From Brevundimonas huaxiensis (GTDB lineage: Bacteria; Pseudomonadota; Alphaproteobacteria; Caulobacterales; Caulobacteraceae), in the NCBI RefSeq assembly GCF_014218725.1, contig NZ_JABBJE010000001.1, forward strand, positions 620,001-684,000: a stretch of 64,000 nt of DNA, written 5' to 3'. The notes beneath the pieces were generated by a model that worked only from the letters and a program-made list of their open reading frames with translations, did no database searches and was not told the DNA's origin. Within the stretch, counting starts at the first letter, position 1, and each line of letters begins with the position of its first letter. This document shows positions 53,540-63,243 of this stretch, in pieces. A program made the translations under genes and the position numbers.

Positions 53540-53973
53540 CCGAAGCCGAGAAATCGCTCGCGCGAGAGGCGTTCGGCGCCGCGATCGACCTGGCGACCGT
53601 CCGATTGATCGGCTGGCCGTTCCGCCGCGCCTTCGTCGCCGGGCGCTGGTTCGGGCGAGACTGGATCGTGTGGCCGCAAGCGCAGCTCGTCGCAGACTTC
53701 ACTTTGGCGTCCGACCGCATGCAGGGCGTGCTGATTCATGAACTGACGCACGTCTGGCAGGCCCAGCAGGGTGTCAATCTGCTATTCGCAAAGCTGAAGG
53801 CTGGGGACACTTCCGCCTCCTATGCGTATCGCGTGGAACCGACCTGCCGGTGGGACGCGTTGAACATCGAGCAGCAGGCGATGGTGATGGAGCATCGTTT
53901 CCACTGTCGCCGCGGTCGCCCCACGCCGGGCGACCAGGGCTTTTACGATACCGTCTGCCCATTCGAGACGTGA
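53515..53973 (+). CDS. HExxH-motif protein, putative zinc metallopeptidase
   Basis: A ~152-residue protein overlapping the VanY-like gene by 25 bases in another frame. It contains QGVLIHELTHVWQAQQGVN with the HExxH zinc motif (H75-ELT-H79) and a downstream QQAMVMEHRFHC, whose E or H might be the third ligand. No signal peptide is seen; N-terminal ALTEAEKSLAREAFG starts like other small proteins of this kind. The start is uncertain: TTG 53515 or GTG 53491. It recalls DUF4157-like putative peptidases. The substrate is unknown. The 98 bases after it (53974-54071) hold no evident element. Confidence 0.72.
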   Translation: MGSFVRALTEAEKSLAREAFGAAIDLATVRLIGWPFRRAFVAGRWFGRDWIVWPQAQLVADFTLASDRMQGVLIHELTHVWQAQQGVNLLFAKLKAGDTSASYAYRVEPTCRWDALNIEQQAMVMEHRFHCRRGRPTPGDQGFYDTVCPFET

Positions 53974-54071
53974 TTTGATGTCGGGGACTTGCGGAAGGAC
54001 CGGCAGCGCGCCAAGTTAGCAACGGTCGTTGTTGCGAATGACGACCCTTGTCATTCAACGGAGCCTCCTCG

Positions 54072-54674
54072 ATGCCGAAAGTCCTCGTCCTCTATCATTC
54101 GACCTATGGTCACCTGGAAACCATGGCCGAGGCGGTCGCCGAAGGCGCGCGCGAGGTCGAAGGCGCCGTCGTGGACATCAAGCGCGTGCCGGAAACCGTG
54201 CCGGAAGAGCTGGCCAAGGCTTCTCACTACAAGCTGGATCAAAAGGCGCCGATCGCCAAGATCGACGATTTGAAGGACTACGACGCCATCATCATCGGCG
54301 CCGGAACCCGCTTCGGTTCGGCCGCGTCGCAGATGCGCGCCTTTCTGGATCAGGCTGGCGGCCTGTGGTTCTCGGGCGCCCTGATCGGCAAGGTGGGCGG
54401 GGCCTTTACCGCCACGGCGACACAGCACGGCGGTCAGGAGACGACCTTCCAGGGCCTGCACAACTTCTTCATGCACCACGGCATGCCGGTCGTGGGTCTG
54501 CCCTATTCCTTCCAGGGACAGATGACGCTGGACGCCATCCACGGCGGCTCGCCCTATGGCGCATCGACGATCACGGGCGGCGACGGCTCGCGTCAGCCCA
54601 GCGATGTCGAGCTGGACGGCGCCCGGTTCCAGGGCAAGCATATCGCCGAGCTGGCCAAGAAGCTGCACGGCTGA
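54072..54674 (+). CDS. wrbA: NAD(P)H:quinone oxidoreductase WrbA
   Basis: Tetrameric flavodoxin-like FMN enzyme making two-electron reductions of quinones, protective against redox cycling. ATG 54072 ([20 protein letters not shown]) follows GGAGCC; phosphate loop [29 protein letters not shown] and the [20 protein letters not shown] stretch are typical of WrbA. Length 200 is normal. The next gene starts 4 bases after its stop, so cotranscription with the dioxygenase is likely. Confidence 0.95.
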   Translation: MPKVLVLYHSTYGHLETMAEAVAEGAREVEGAVVDIKRVPETVPEELAKASHYKLDQKAPIAKIDDLKDYDAIIIGAGTRFGSAASQMRAFLDQAGGLWFSGALIGKVGGAFTATATQHGGQETTFQGLHNFFMHHGMPVVGLPYSFQGQMTLDAIHGGSPYGASTITGGDGSRQPSDVELDGARFQGKHIAELAKKLHG

Positions 54675-54678
54675 TCCG

Positions 54679-55437
54679 ATGCGCCAGCCCGCCGTCTTCT
54701 TCGGCCACGGTTCGCCCATGAACGCGCTCGGCGGTCCCTATGGGGCGGCCTGGCGTGCGCTGGGCGAAGCGATCGGCAAGCCCAAGGGTGTGGTGATGAT
54801 CTCCGCCCACTGGGAGACGCGCGGGCTGGGCGTCACCGCGCAGGAGAAGCCCGAGACCATCCATGACTTCGGCAACTTCCCGCGAGAACTTCATGAGATG
54901 CAGTATCCGGCGCCCGGGTCACCCGCCTTGGCGGCGCGGGTGTCGGCGCTGACCGGGGCCGTCCAGACGCAAGCGTGGGGCCTGGATCACGGGACCTGGT
55001 CGGTGCTGTGCCATGTGTGGCCCGAAGCGGACGTGCCTGTGGTGCAGTTGTCGCTGAACCGCGATCTGACGGCGCGCCAGCATTACGACCTGGCCAAGGC
55101 GCTGAAACCGCTGCGCGACGAGGGGATTGTCATCGCCGGCTCGGGCGATTTCGTTCACAATCTGCGGACCTGGAAACGCGAGGACGGGGCCGAACCCTAC
55201 GCCTGGGCGACCAGCTTCAACGAGGCGGTCAAGACGGCGTTCGAACGGGGCGACCATGAGGCCCTGATCGACTGGGTGGGTCTGGCCGAAGACGCGCAGC
55301 TAAGCGTGCCGACCGACGAACACTTCCTGCCGGTGCTTTATATCGCCGCCCAGCAGGAGCCGGGCGAGGCGCTCAGCTTCTTCAACGACCGCATCGACGG
55401 CGGCTCGATCTCGATGACGGGCGTCCGGATCGGCTGA
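54679..55437 (+). CDS. 4,5-DOPA dioxygenase extradiol-family protein (YgiD-like)
   Basis: A 252-residue LigB-type extradiol dioxygenase (DODA family). Metal ligands and catalytic histidines are visible in AVFFGHGSPMNAL (H11), MISAHWETRG (H), GLDHGTWSVLCHVWPEADVP and IAGSGDFVHNLRTWKR. E. coli YgiD opens L-DOPA in vitro with zinc; the physiological aromatic substrate is unknown. ATG 54679 is 4 bases downstream of wrbA, suggesting a small quinone/catechol-handling unit. It converges on the AMP-ligase gene with adjoining stop codons. Confidence 0.9.
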   Translation: MRQPAVFFGHGSPMNALGGPYGAAWRALGEAIGKPKGVVMISAHWETRGLGVTAQEKPETIHDFGNFPRELHEMQYPAPGSPALAARVSALTGAVQTQAWGLDHGTWSVLCHVWPEADVPVVQLSLNRDLTARQHYDLAKALKPLRDEGIVIAGSGDFVHNLRTWKREDGAEPYAWATSFNEAVKTAFERGDHEALIDWVGLAEDAQLSVPTDEHFLPVLYIAAQQEPGEALSFFNDRIDGGSISMTGVRIG

Positions 55438-56991
55438 TCAGGCCGCCTTCTCGGCCTCGACCATCTTCTGGATCGACACATAGTCGGTCTTGCCGGTGCC
55501 CAGGACGGGGACCTCGGCGACCTTGACGATCTTTTTCGGCACGATCAGCTCGGGCGCACCGTTGGTCCGCGCCCATTCAGCCAGGGGAGCGACTTCAGCG
55601 TCTGCGTGGTCAGTGACGAGCACCAGCTTCTCGCCCTTGCGGCTGTCCGGAATCGACACGACGGCGTGGCGCTGATCCGGCCAGACGGCGCCGGCGATCC
55701 CTTCGACGGCGGTCAGTGAGACCATCTCGCCGCCGATCTTGGCGAAGCGCTTGGCGCGGCCGCGGATGGTGACATAGCCGTCGTCGATTACATCGACGAT
55801 GTCGCCCGTGTCCAGCCAGTCGTCGCCGATCGGATCCCACGTCAGAGGCTCGGCCGAGGTGACATAGCCGCTCATGACATTGGGACCGCGCAGCATCAGG
55901 CGACCGCCTGCGTCGATGCCCTCGACCGGCTCCAGCTTCCAGTCGATGCCGGGAAGCACCTGGCCCACCGTGCCGGGCGCATTTCGGTCAGGATGGTTGA
56001 CGGCGATGACAGGCGAGGCCTCGGTCGCGCCGTAGCCTTCCAGAAGTTCGACGCCGCCGAACTTGGTGTTGAACAGGGTGCGGGTTTCCTCGCGCACCTT
56101 CTCGGCGCCGGCGACGACGAACTTCAGCGTCGAGAAGTCGTTCGGTTCGGCGACGCGGCCGTACTGGTTCAGGAAGGTGTCGGTCGCGAACAGGATCGAG
56201 GCGTTCACCTGGGGCAGCAGGTCGGTGATCTGTTTGGCGTGCAACGGCGACGGATATTGGAACGCCTTCAACCCTTGCAGCAGCGGCAGGATGACCCCGC
56301 CGGTCAGGCCGAAACAGTGGAAGGTCGGCAGGGGATTGAACATCACCCAGTCCGGCGACAGGTCGATGTGGGCCGCCACCTGACGCGCATTGGCGACGAG
56401 GTTCTTCTGGCTCAGCACCACGCCCTTGGGCGTGCCGAAGCTGCCGGAGGTGAACAGTACGACGCCCGGCGCGTCGGGGTCCGTCTTCACGCGGAACCGC
56501 CGGGGCGCCGCGCCGGCGGCGAGGCCATAGAGCTTGTCGGCCAGGCCGATGGTCTTGCGCACGTCGTCCAGCCAGACGACCTCGGCCACCGTCTTCAGTT
56601 CGACGATCAGGTCGTCCAGCTTGGCCTGATCGATGAAGCGTTTGGCGGTCAGCACCTTCTTGACGCCCGAGGCCTTGATCGCCGCCTTCAGATTGGCTTC
56701 GCCGGCGGTGAAGTTTAGCATCACCGGCACACGACCATGGGCGTGCAGACCGAAGAAGGTGACGACGACGCCCATGGACGACGGCAGCAGGATGGCGACC
56801 CGCTCGCCCTTGTCCGTCATATTGGCGATCTTGCGTCCCAGCACGAAGGCGGCGCGGATCAGGCCGGTGTAGGTCAGCGGATGCCGGTCCTGATCTTCCA
56901 GGATTTCCTTGTCGCCGAACCGCGACCGCGCATCGATCAGGGCGTCGATCAGGGTCGAGTCGTAAAGCGAGGGATCCAGGGCCTGGCGCAA
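55438..56991 (-). CDS. AMP-forming acyl-CoA/acyl-ACP synthetase (Aas C-terminal type)
   Basis: A 517-residue ANL-superfamily ligase that adenylates a fatty acid and transfers it to CoA or acyl carrier protein. Motifs: VVLFTSGSFGTPKGVVLS (A3 P-loop), LLEGYGATEASPVIAVN (A5), DDWLDTGDIVDVIDDGYVTI (A7-A8) and the catalytic lysine in LGTGKTDYVSIQ (A10). Sequence style matches the acyl-ACP synthetase half of E. coli Aas, without the acyltransferase half. The TTG start at 56989-56991 is supported by AGGAG 6 bases before it. The 183 bases to lipA (56992-57174) show no recognisable element besides short palindromes. Confidence 0.88.
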   Translation of the reverse strand: MRQALDPSLYDSTLIDALIDARSRFGDKEILEDQDRHPLTYTGLIRAAFVLGRKIANMTDKGERVAILLPSSMGVVVTFFGLHAHGRVPVMLNFTAGEANLKAAIKASGVKKVLTAKRFIDQAKLDDLIVELKTVAEVVWLDDVRKTIGLADKLYGLAAGAAPRRFRVKTDPDAPGVVLFTSGSFGTPKGVVLSQKNLVANARQVAAHIDLSPDWVMFNPLPTFHCFGLTGGVILPLLQGLKAFQYPSPLHAKQITDLLPQVNASILFATDTFLNQYGRVAEPNDFSTLKFVVAGAEKVREETRTLFNTKFGGVELLEGYGATEASPVIAVNHPDRNAPGTVGQVLPGIDWKLEPVEGIDAGGRLMLRGPNVMSGYVTSAEPLTWDPIGDDWLDTGDIVDVIDDGYVTIRGRAKRFAKIGGEMVSLTAVEGIAGAVWPDQRHAVVSIPDSRKGEKLVLVTDHADAEVAPLAEWARTNGAPELIVPKKIVKVAEVPVLGTGKTDYVSIQKMVEAEKAA

Positions 56992-57174
56992 GCGCGTCTC
57001 CTACGGAGGACGCGGGCGGCCCTCTCTGTTGTTCGGGCGACTGTCATTAATGACGCCGCGTCATCTTGAAAAGATGCGTAACGTCGCGTGAGTTCCGATG
57101 CGCGATCACGCCTGCGGCAAGTCTGTTACCCGGTGTGCCTTGCCTAAACGGCCTCAAAGTCCGAAATACCGGCC

Positions 57175-58137
57175 ATGGTCACCCTGATCGACACCCTTCA
57201 GCGCAAGCCGTCCGAGCTGCGCCACCCCGAAAAGCAGAACCGGCCCGAGTCGGTCGTTCTGAAAAAGCCCGACTGGCTGCGGGTCAAGGCGCCGGGCTCT
57301 GGTCAGTATAACGCCACCAAGGAGATCGTTCGTTCCAAGGGGCTGGTGACGGTGTGTGAAGAGGCGGCCTGCCCGAACATCGGCGAGTGCTGGAGCCAGA
57401 AACACGCCACCCTGATGATCATGGGCGACACCTGCACGCGGGCCTGCGCCTTCTGCAACGTCAAGACCGGCCTGCCGCAGCCGCTGGATCCGGAAGAGCC
57501 GGGCAAGGTGGGCCTGGCCGTCCAGCAGATGGGCCTGAACCACGTCGTCATCACCTCGGTCGATCGCGACGATGTGGCCGACGGCGGTGCGGCCCACTTC
57601 GCCGAGGTGGTGCGGCAGATCCGCATCCAGGCGCCGGACACCACCATCGAGATCCTGACGCCCGACTTCCTGCGAAAGGACGGGGCGGCGGTCGTGATGA
57701 TCGACGCCAAGCCTGACGTCTTCAATCACAACCTGGAGACCGTACCGCGCCTGTATCTGAAGATCCGGCCGGGCGCCCGCTACTTCCACAGCCTGCGCCT
57801 GTTGCAGATGGTCAAGGAGCGGGACCCGAACCAGTTCACCAAGTCCGGCATCATGGTCGGCCTGGGCGAGACCAAGGAAGAGGTCATGCAGGTGATGGAC
57901 GACATGCGGTCCGCCGGCGTCGACTTCATCACCATCGGCCAGTACCTGCAGCCGACGCGCAAACACGCCGCCATCGACCGCTTCGTCACGCCGGAAGAGT
58001 TCAAGGCGTATGAGGCGATCGCACGGGCCAAGGGCTTCCTGATGGTGTCGTCCAGCCCGCTGACGCGTTCGTCGCACCACGCCGGCGACGACTTCGCCCG
58101 GCTGAAGGCCGCGCGCGAGGCGCAGCTGCGCCGCTAA
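57175..58137 (+). CDS. lipA: Lipoyl synthase
   Basis: Radical-SAM enzyme inserting two sulfurs into octanoyl groups of lipoyl domains. Both iron-sulfur clusters are visible: the auxiliary cluster [13 protein letters not shown] and the radical-SAM triad CTRACAFC in [17 protein letters not shown]; the C-terminal serine ligand lies in [15 protein letters not shown]. The 320-residue length is normal. ATG 57175. A RatA-like gene begins 7 bases after its stop, as often in alphaproteobacteria. It supports the pyruvate dehydrogenase encoded at the end of the window. Confidence 0.97.
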   Translation: MVTLIDTLQRKPSELRHPEKQNRPESVVLKKPDWLRVKAPGSGQYNATKEIVRSKGLVTVCEEAACPNIGECWSQKHATLMIMGDTCTRACAFCNVKTGLPQPLDPEEPGKVGLAVQQMGLNHVVITSVDRDDVADGGAAHFAEVVRQIRIQAPDTTIEILTPDFLRKDGAAVVMIDAKPDVFNHNLETVPRLYLKIRPGARYFHSLRLLQMVKERDPNQFTKSGIMVGLGETKEEVMQVMDDMRSAGVDFITIGQYLQPTRKHAAIDRFVTPEEFKAYEAIARAKGFLMVSSSPLTRSSHHAGDDFARLKAAREAQLRR

Positions 58138-58144
58138 GTCCCGC

Positions 58145-58597
58145 ATGGCCGTCCATCGCGTCACGCGCATTCTTCCTTATGCGCCCGAACAGCTTGCCGA
58201 TCTGGTCGCCGATGTGCGCGCCTATCCCGACTTCGTGCCGTGGGTGACGTCGATGCGCGTCTGGAACGCGCGCGAGGAAGGCGAGGGTGTCGGCTTGCAG
58301 GATGCGGAGGCCAGCGTCGGGTTTTCCTTCCTGAAGGAGCGGTTCTCCACCTGGGTCCGGCACGATCGCAATGCGCCCAAGGTCGAGGTCGGCCTGCTGC
58401 GCGGGCCCTTCAAGCACCTGAAGAACCGTTGGGAGTTCTTTCCCCATCCGGACGGCACGCGGCTGGAGTTCATGATCGACTTCGCCTTCAAATCCCGGAT
58501 GCTGGACATGATGCTGTCGGCGAACTTCGACCGGGCCGTGGAAAAGCTGATCGGCTGTTTCGAGGCCGAGGCGAAGCGGAGATACGGCGTCCGATGA
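58145..58597 (+). CDS. RatA/COQ10-like START domain protein
   Basis: A 150-residue protein of the polyketide cyclase/COQ10 family. Signatures are HRVTRILPYAPEQLADLVAD, YPDFVPWVTSMRVW and FKHLKNRWEFFPHPDGTRLEF. In eukaryotes the homologue binds ubiquinone; E. coli RatA is called a ribosome-association toxin, a role not proven for alphaproteobacterial members. The fold implies a hydrophobic pocket. Its stop overlaps the oxidoreductase start (ATGA), and it follows lipA by 7 bases. Confidence 0.92.
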   Translation: MAVHRVTRILPYAPEQLADLVADVRAYPDFVPWVTSMRVWNAREEGEGVGLQDAEASVGFSFLKERFSTWVRHDRNAPKVEVGLLRGPFKHLKNRWEFFPHPDGTRLEFMIDFAFKSRMLDMMLSANFDRAVEKLIGCFEAEAKRRYGVR

Positions 58598-59709
58598 GTT
58601 TTGATTTCGACGCGACCGTCGTGGGCGCCGGGGCTGTGGGCCTGGCCTGCGGTCGGGCGCTGTCGAAACGGGGCCTGACGGTGCTGGTGCTGGAGAAGGA
58701 AGGCCACATCGGCCAGGGCGTCTCCTCACGTAATTCCGAGGTCATTCACGGCGGGCTCTATTATCCGACCGGATCGCTGAAGGCCCGCTTCTGCGTCGAG
58801 GGGCGGCGAGCGCTCTACGACTTCCTGACCAGCCGCAAGATCGACCATTGGAAATGCGGCAAGCTGGTCTTGGCGACGCAAGAGACCGAGGTCGAGCGGA
58901 TCGAGGCCATCTTCGAACAGGCGACGGCGAACGGCGTCGAGGGGTTGGCGCATCTGACCGGCGCCCAGGCGCGTGCGCTGGAGCCGGAGCTTAACGCCCA
59001 CGCCGCCATCCTGTCGCCCGAGAGCGGCCTGTTCGACAGTCACGGCTATATGCTGGCCCTGCAGGGCGAGATCGAGGATGCGGGCGGATCGGTCGTGGTC
59101 TCGGCGCCGTTCGAGGGCGCAGAGCCGCTGGCGGCCGGCGGCTTCACGATCCGTGTCGGCGGGGAGGGGGCGATGCAGGTCACCAGCCGCCTTTTGGTCA
59201 CCGCACCCGGACTGTCGGCCCAGGTGGCGGCGGCGTTGATCGAAGGCTATCCGCCCGGCGACATTCCCGCCGGACATTTCGGCAAGGGCGTCTATTTCCG
59301 GCTGACAGGCAAGGCGCCGTTCGACCGCCTGATCTATCCGCCGCCCATCCCCGGCGCGCTGGGCACCCACTATCGCAAGGATTTGGGCGGTCAGGCCGTG
59401 TTCGGCCCCGATCTGGCCTATGTCGACACCGAGGACTATTCTGTCGATCCCGCCAAGGCGGAGGCGTTCGCCACTTACATCCGCCGCTTTTGGCCGGGAT
59501 TGCCCGACGGCGCCCTGACACCGGACTACGCCGGCATTCGGCCCAAACTGCATGGGCCGGGCGAGCCGCAACCGGACTTCCAGCTTCATGGCCGCGAGCA
59601 TCACGGCATTGATGGTCTGATGGCCCTGTTCGGCATCGAAAGCCCGGGCCTGACCAGTTCGATGGCCATCGGCGAAGCCGTGGCTGACGCCCTGACGGAG
59701 GCCGCATGA
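58594..59709 (+). CDS. FAD-dependent oxidoreductase, L-2-hydroxyglutarate oxidase-like
   Basis: A 371-residue DAO-superfamily flavoprotein. The dinucleotide motif [19 protein letters not shown] is at residues 8-26, followed by [20 protein letters not shown], the signature of L-2-hydroxyglutarate and related 2-hydroxyacid dehydrogenases, and [20 protein letters not shown] near the C-terminus. It probably oxidises L-2-hydroxyglutarate or a similar acid with electrons to quinone. ATG 58594 overlaps the RatA-like stop; the next gene overlaps its stop, so four genes from lipA to the acetyltransferase form one unit. Confidence 0.9.
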   Translation: MSFDFDATVVGAGAVGLACGRALSKRGLTVLVLEKEGHIGQGVSSRNSEVIHGGLYYPTGSLKARFCVEGRRALYDFLTSRKIDHWKCGKLVLATQETEVERIEAIFEQATANGVEGLAHLTGAQARALEPELNAHAAILSPESGLFDSHGYMLALQGEIEDAGGSVVVSAPFEGAEPLAAGGFTIRVGGEGAMQVTSRLLVTAPGLSAQVAAALIEGYPPGDIPAGHFGKGVYFRLTGKAPFDRLIYPPPIPGALGTHYRKDLGGQAVFGPDLAYVDTEDYSVDPAKAEAFATYIRRFWPGLPDGALTPDYAGIRPKLHGPGEPQPDFQLHGREHHGIDGLMALFGIESPGLTSSMAIGEAVADALTEAA

Positions 59710-60257
59710 CCGAGCGCGAAAAGATGCTGGCGGGATTGCCCTATGACCCGGGCGATCCCGATCTACGCGACGGTCGCGCCCGCGCCGTGGCCCTGACCGT
59801 CGCCATCAACGCCGAGCCCGATCGCGACCGGCGCGGCGCCCTGGTCAACGAACTGGTCAATGCTGCCGATGGCAAGGCGATCATCATGCCGGGCTTCTTC
59901 TGCGACTACGGCGTCAACATTCATTTGGGCGCGCGGGCCTTTGCGAACGCCAACTGCGTGTTCCTGGACTGCGCCGAAATCCGTATCGGCGACAACTTCC
60001 AGGCCGGGCCAGGCGTCCAGCTTCTGACGCCGGAACATCCGCTGGACGCGGTCGCCCGCCGGGGCGAGGAGACGGCGCGGCCGATCGTTATCGGGGACGA
60101 CGTCTGGATCGGCGGCGGCGCCATCGTTCTGGCGGGCGTCACCATCGGCGATCGTTCGGTGATCGGCGCGGGATCGGTCGTGACGAAGGACGTGCCGTCC
60201 GACGTGGTGGTGGTCGGCAATCCAGCAAAGATCGTCCGGCGTTTGACACCTGCTTAA
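59706..60257 (+). CDS. Maltose/galactoside O-acetyltransferase family (hexapeptide repeat)
   Basis: A 183-residue left-handed beta-helix acetyltransferase of the Maa/LacA/NodL type. N-terminal [18 protein letters not shown] is the Maa signature, and the C-terminal half has hexapeptide repeats ([39 protein letters not shown]). It transfers an acetyl group from acetyl-CoA to a sugar hydroxyl; the acceptor is not known. It is the last gene of the run starting at lipA. Confidence 0.92.
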   Translation: MTEREKMLAGLPYDPGDPDLRDGRARAVALTVAINAEPDRDRRGALVNELVNAADGKAIIMPGFFCDYGVNIHLGARAFANANCVFLDCAEIRIGDNFQAGPGVQLLTPEHPLDAVARRGEETARPIVIGDDVWIGGGAIVLAGVTIGDRSVIGAGSVVTKDVPSDVVVVGNPAKIVRRLTPA

Positions 60258-60262
60258 ACGCC

Positions 60263-60291
60263 TTGAAATCGTCGCGCGGTTCATGCATAAG
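60263..60291 (+). promoter_or_regulatory. Candidate housekeeping promoter for rpmF
   Basis: TTGAAA (60263-60268) and CATAAG (60286-60291) are separated by 17 bases, close to the sigma-70 pattern, in the gap between the acetyltransferase and rpmF. The expected start of transcription is about 95 bases before the L32 ATG. Confidence 0.45.
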
Positions 60292-60391
60292 CCGCGCCTC
60301 GCGTGGCGGCTCTTTCGGGCCGCCGCTATTGTTTTCGCGCTAGACGGAGCTCGGCTCTGGGCGGCGCCCGACTTAGAAGATTGAGACGGAC

Positions 60392-60574
60392 ATGGCCGTT
60401 CCGAAGCGCAAAGTATCTCCCTCGCGTCGCAACATGCGCCGCGCCCACGACGCCCTGACCTCGAACGTCTACGTCGAGGACAAGGACACCGGCGAGCTGA
60501 AGCGCCCGCACCACATCGACCTGAAGACCGGCACCTATCGCGGTCGCCAGGTCATCACGCCCAAGGAAGACTAG
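60392..60574 (+). CDS. rpmF: 50S ribosomal protein L32
   Basis: A 60-residue ribosomal protein with the L32 N-terminus [20 protein letters not shown] and no zinc-binding cysteines (the C-minus form). ATG 60392. It is normally linked with fatty-acid genes in some proteobacteria but stands alone here, with its own likely promoter upstream and a strong terminator 41 bases downstream. Confidence 0.97.
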   Translation: MAVPKRKVSPSRRNMRRAHDALTSNVYVEDKDTGELKRPHHIDLKTGTYRGRQVITPKED

Positions 60575-60614
60575 TCCTTCAGGCGACCCCGACTTCGGTC
60601 GGATGACGATTTCG

Positions 60615-60643
60615 ACGGCGCGCGGTGACCCGCGCGCCGTTTT
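60615..60643 (+). terminator. Rho-independent terminator of rpmF
   Basis: A perfect 11-base stem, ACGGCGCGCGG (60615-60625) with CCGCGCGCCGT (60630-60640), has a 4-base loop and is followed by further Ts (60641-60643). A smaller hairpin (CCGACTTCGGTCGG, near 60590-60602) precedes it. Confidence 0.85.
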
Positions 60644-60683
60644 CGTGCGTTCAGTCCGGTGAAGCTTCCACTGGAGACGCCGT

Positions 60684-61304
60684 ATGATGATTCGTTTCAC
60701 CGCCGTCAGCGCCTGCGCGCTGCTGACCCTCGCCGCCTGCAATCGCGCGGAGGAGCGCGTCTCGGAGCCCGCCGCAACGTCCGTCGCTTCGGCGAACGAG
60801 ACGCCCGCTACGCCCGCCGCCGATCCCAATGCTTTGACGGCCGAAGGTCTGGGGCCGGTGCGAATCGGCATGACGCGCGCCGAGCTGGTGAAGGTCTGGG
60901 GCGAGGACTCCCAACCGAACGCCCCCGGCGGCGCCGAGCCCGAAGTCTGTGACCAGTTCCATCCAACCAAGGCGCCCGCAGATGTGCAGGTGATGGTCCA
61001 GAACGGCGTACTGACGCGAATCACCCTGGCGCGCGGTGCGACGACGAAGACCGATCGCGGATTCGGGGTGGGCGATACGGCCATGGCGATCAAGCAAGCC
61101 TATGGCGGCGCGGTCTTCGCCCAACCGCACAAATACCAGGAAGCACCGGCCGAGGATCTGTTCGTCTGGTCGAAAGGCGGATCGACGACCTATGTCACCG
61201 ATCCGTCGGCGCGCGGCGTTCGATATGAGATCGGCAGCGACGGCAAGGTGATGATGGTCCACGCTGGCGATCCCTCGATCCAACTGGTTGAAGGCTGTTC
61301 CTGA
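60684..61304 (+). CDS. Hypothetical lipoprotein
   Basis: A 206-residue protein with lipoprotein signal MMIRFTAVSACALLTLAAC (lipobox LAAC, C19). A short Ala/Pro/Glu-rich spacer is followed by a compact domain with two similar segments: GLGPVRIGMTRAELVKVWGE and DRGFGVGDTAMAIKQAYGGA, resembling repeats of the small beta-alpha-alpha kind seen in BamE/SmpA-like lipoproteins. I do not recognise a named family. Two cysteines outside the signal (VCDQF and the final EGCS) may pair. It lies between the rpmF terminator and eno. Confidence 0.78.
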   Translation: MMIRFTAVSACALLTLAACNRAEERVSEPAATSVASANETPATPAADPNALTAEGLGPVRIGMTRAELVKVWGEDSQPNAPGGAEPEVCDQFHPTKAPADVQVMVQNGVLTRITLARGATTKTDRGFGVGDTAMAIKQAYGGAVFAQPHKYQEAPAEDLFVWSKGGSTTYVTDPSARGVRYEIGSDGKVMMVHAGDPSIQLVEGCS

Positions 61305-61360
61305 CGCCCGGCGATGACGTCGGCATTGGCGTTTGGCGGGGAGGCGGCTAAACCGTCTGA

Positions 61361-62671
<1,311 letters not shown>

Positions 62672-62679
62672 GAAACGGA

Positions 62680-62715
62680 ATTGTCGGCGGAGAATCAGCG
62701 TTTTCCGCCGACAAT
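62680..62715 (+). terminator. Stem-loop after eno
   Basis: The 12-base arms ATTGTCGGCGGA (62680-62691) and TCCGCCGACAAT (62704-62715) pair perfectly with a 12-base loop. Only CTTAC follows, so it lacks a proper T-tract; it could be a weak terminator or a 3'-end stabiliser between eno and ftsB. Confidence 0.55.
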
Positions 62716-62797
62716 CTTACGGTCAAGCTACATTTCGTTAGGCATTTCCGGGCACGGTTTCTGAACTGTGTTTTCGCGCTCAGAAGGAGCGTCTCAA

Positions 62798-63109
62798 GTG
62801 CCCGAACGGATGAAACCTTACCGCCTGTCCCTCGCCCTGTTGCTGCTTCTGGCCTATCTCGGGGTTCAGGCGCTGACGGGCGAGCGCGGACTGCTGAGCG
62901 GATCGTCTCGCGACGCCCTTCTGGGGCAACGCGAGGACCAGTTGGCGCATCTGACCGAACAGCGCCGCGATCTTGAGACACGAGTTCGCTATCTGCGCAC
63001 CGACAGTCTGTCTCGCGACCTTCTGGAAGAGCGTGCTCGCGCCGTCCTGGGTTTCTCCGACCCGCGTGACTATGTGATCCGCGTCTCGGCCCCGGCCGCC
63101 CAAGGCTGA
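62798..63109 (+). CDS. ftsB: FtsB/DivIC-family septum formation initiator
   Basis: A 103-residue bitopic division protein. GTG 62798 is chosen because AGAAGGAG lies 8 bases before it; a longer frame from 62768 would include the Shine-Dalgarno. A short cytoplasmic stretch (VPERMKPYR), one TM helix (LSLALLLLLAYLGVQAL) and a periplasmic coiled coil (QREDQLAHLTEQRRDLETRV) are followed by LEERARAVLGFSDPRDYVI, typical of FtsB. With FtsL and FtsQ it would activate septal synthesis. Its place between eno and pdhA is the usual alphaproteobacterial location. Confidence 0.9.
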   Translation: MPERMKPYRLSLALLLLLAYLGVQALTGERGLLSGSSRDALLGQREDQLAHLTEQRRDLETRVRYLRTDSLSRDLLEERARAVLGFSDPRDYVIRVSAPAAQG

Positions 63110-63159
63110 TCGACCTTCACCACTTGAACTATTGTTACAGGGCGACCCGCACCCCTTTG

Positions 63160-63200
63160 CGTTACCGGAAGGAAGGCTGCTAAAGCCCCTTTCCGTAACG
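63160..63200 (+). promoter_or_regulatory. Inverted repeat in the pdhA leader
   Basis: CGTTACCGGAAGG (63160-63172) and CCTTTCCGTAACG (63188-63200) can pair imperfectly (one shifted base in each arm). It lies 43 bases before the pdhA ATG and could be an operator or a leader hairpin. No clear -35/-10 pair was identified in 63110-63243. Confidence 0.4.
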
Positions 63201-63243
63201 ATAAGAAGGCGTCGGTTCTCGGCGCCTAGCCGGGAGATACCGG

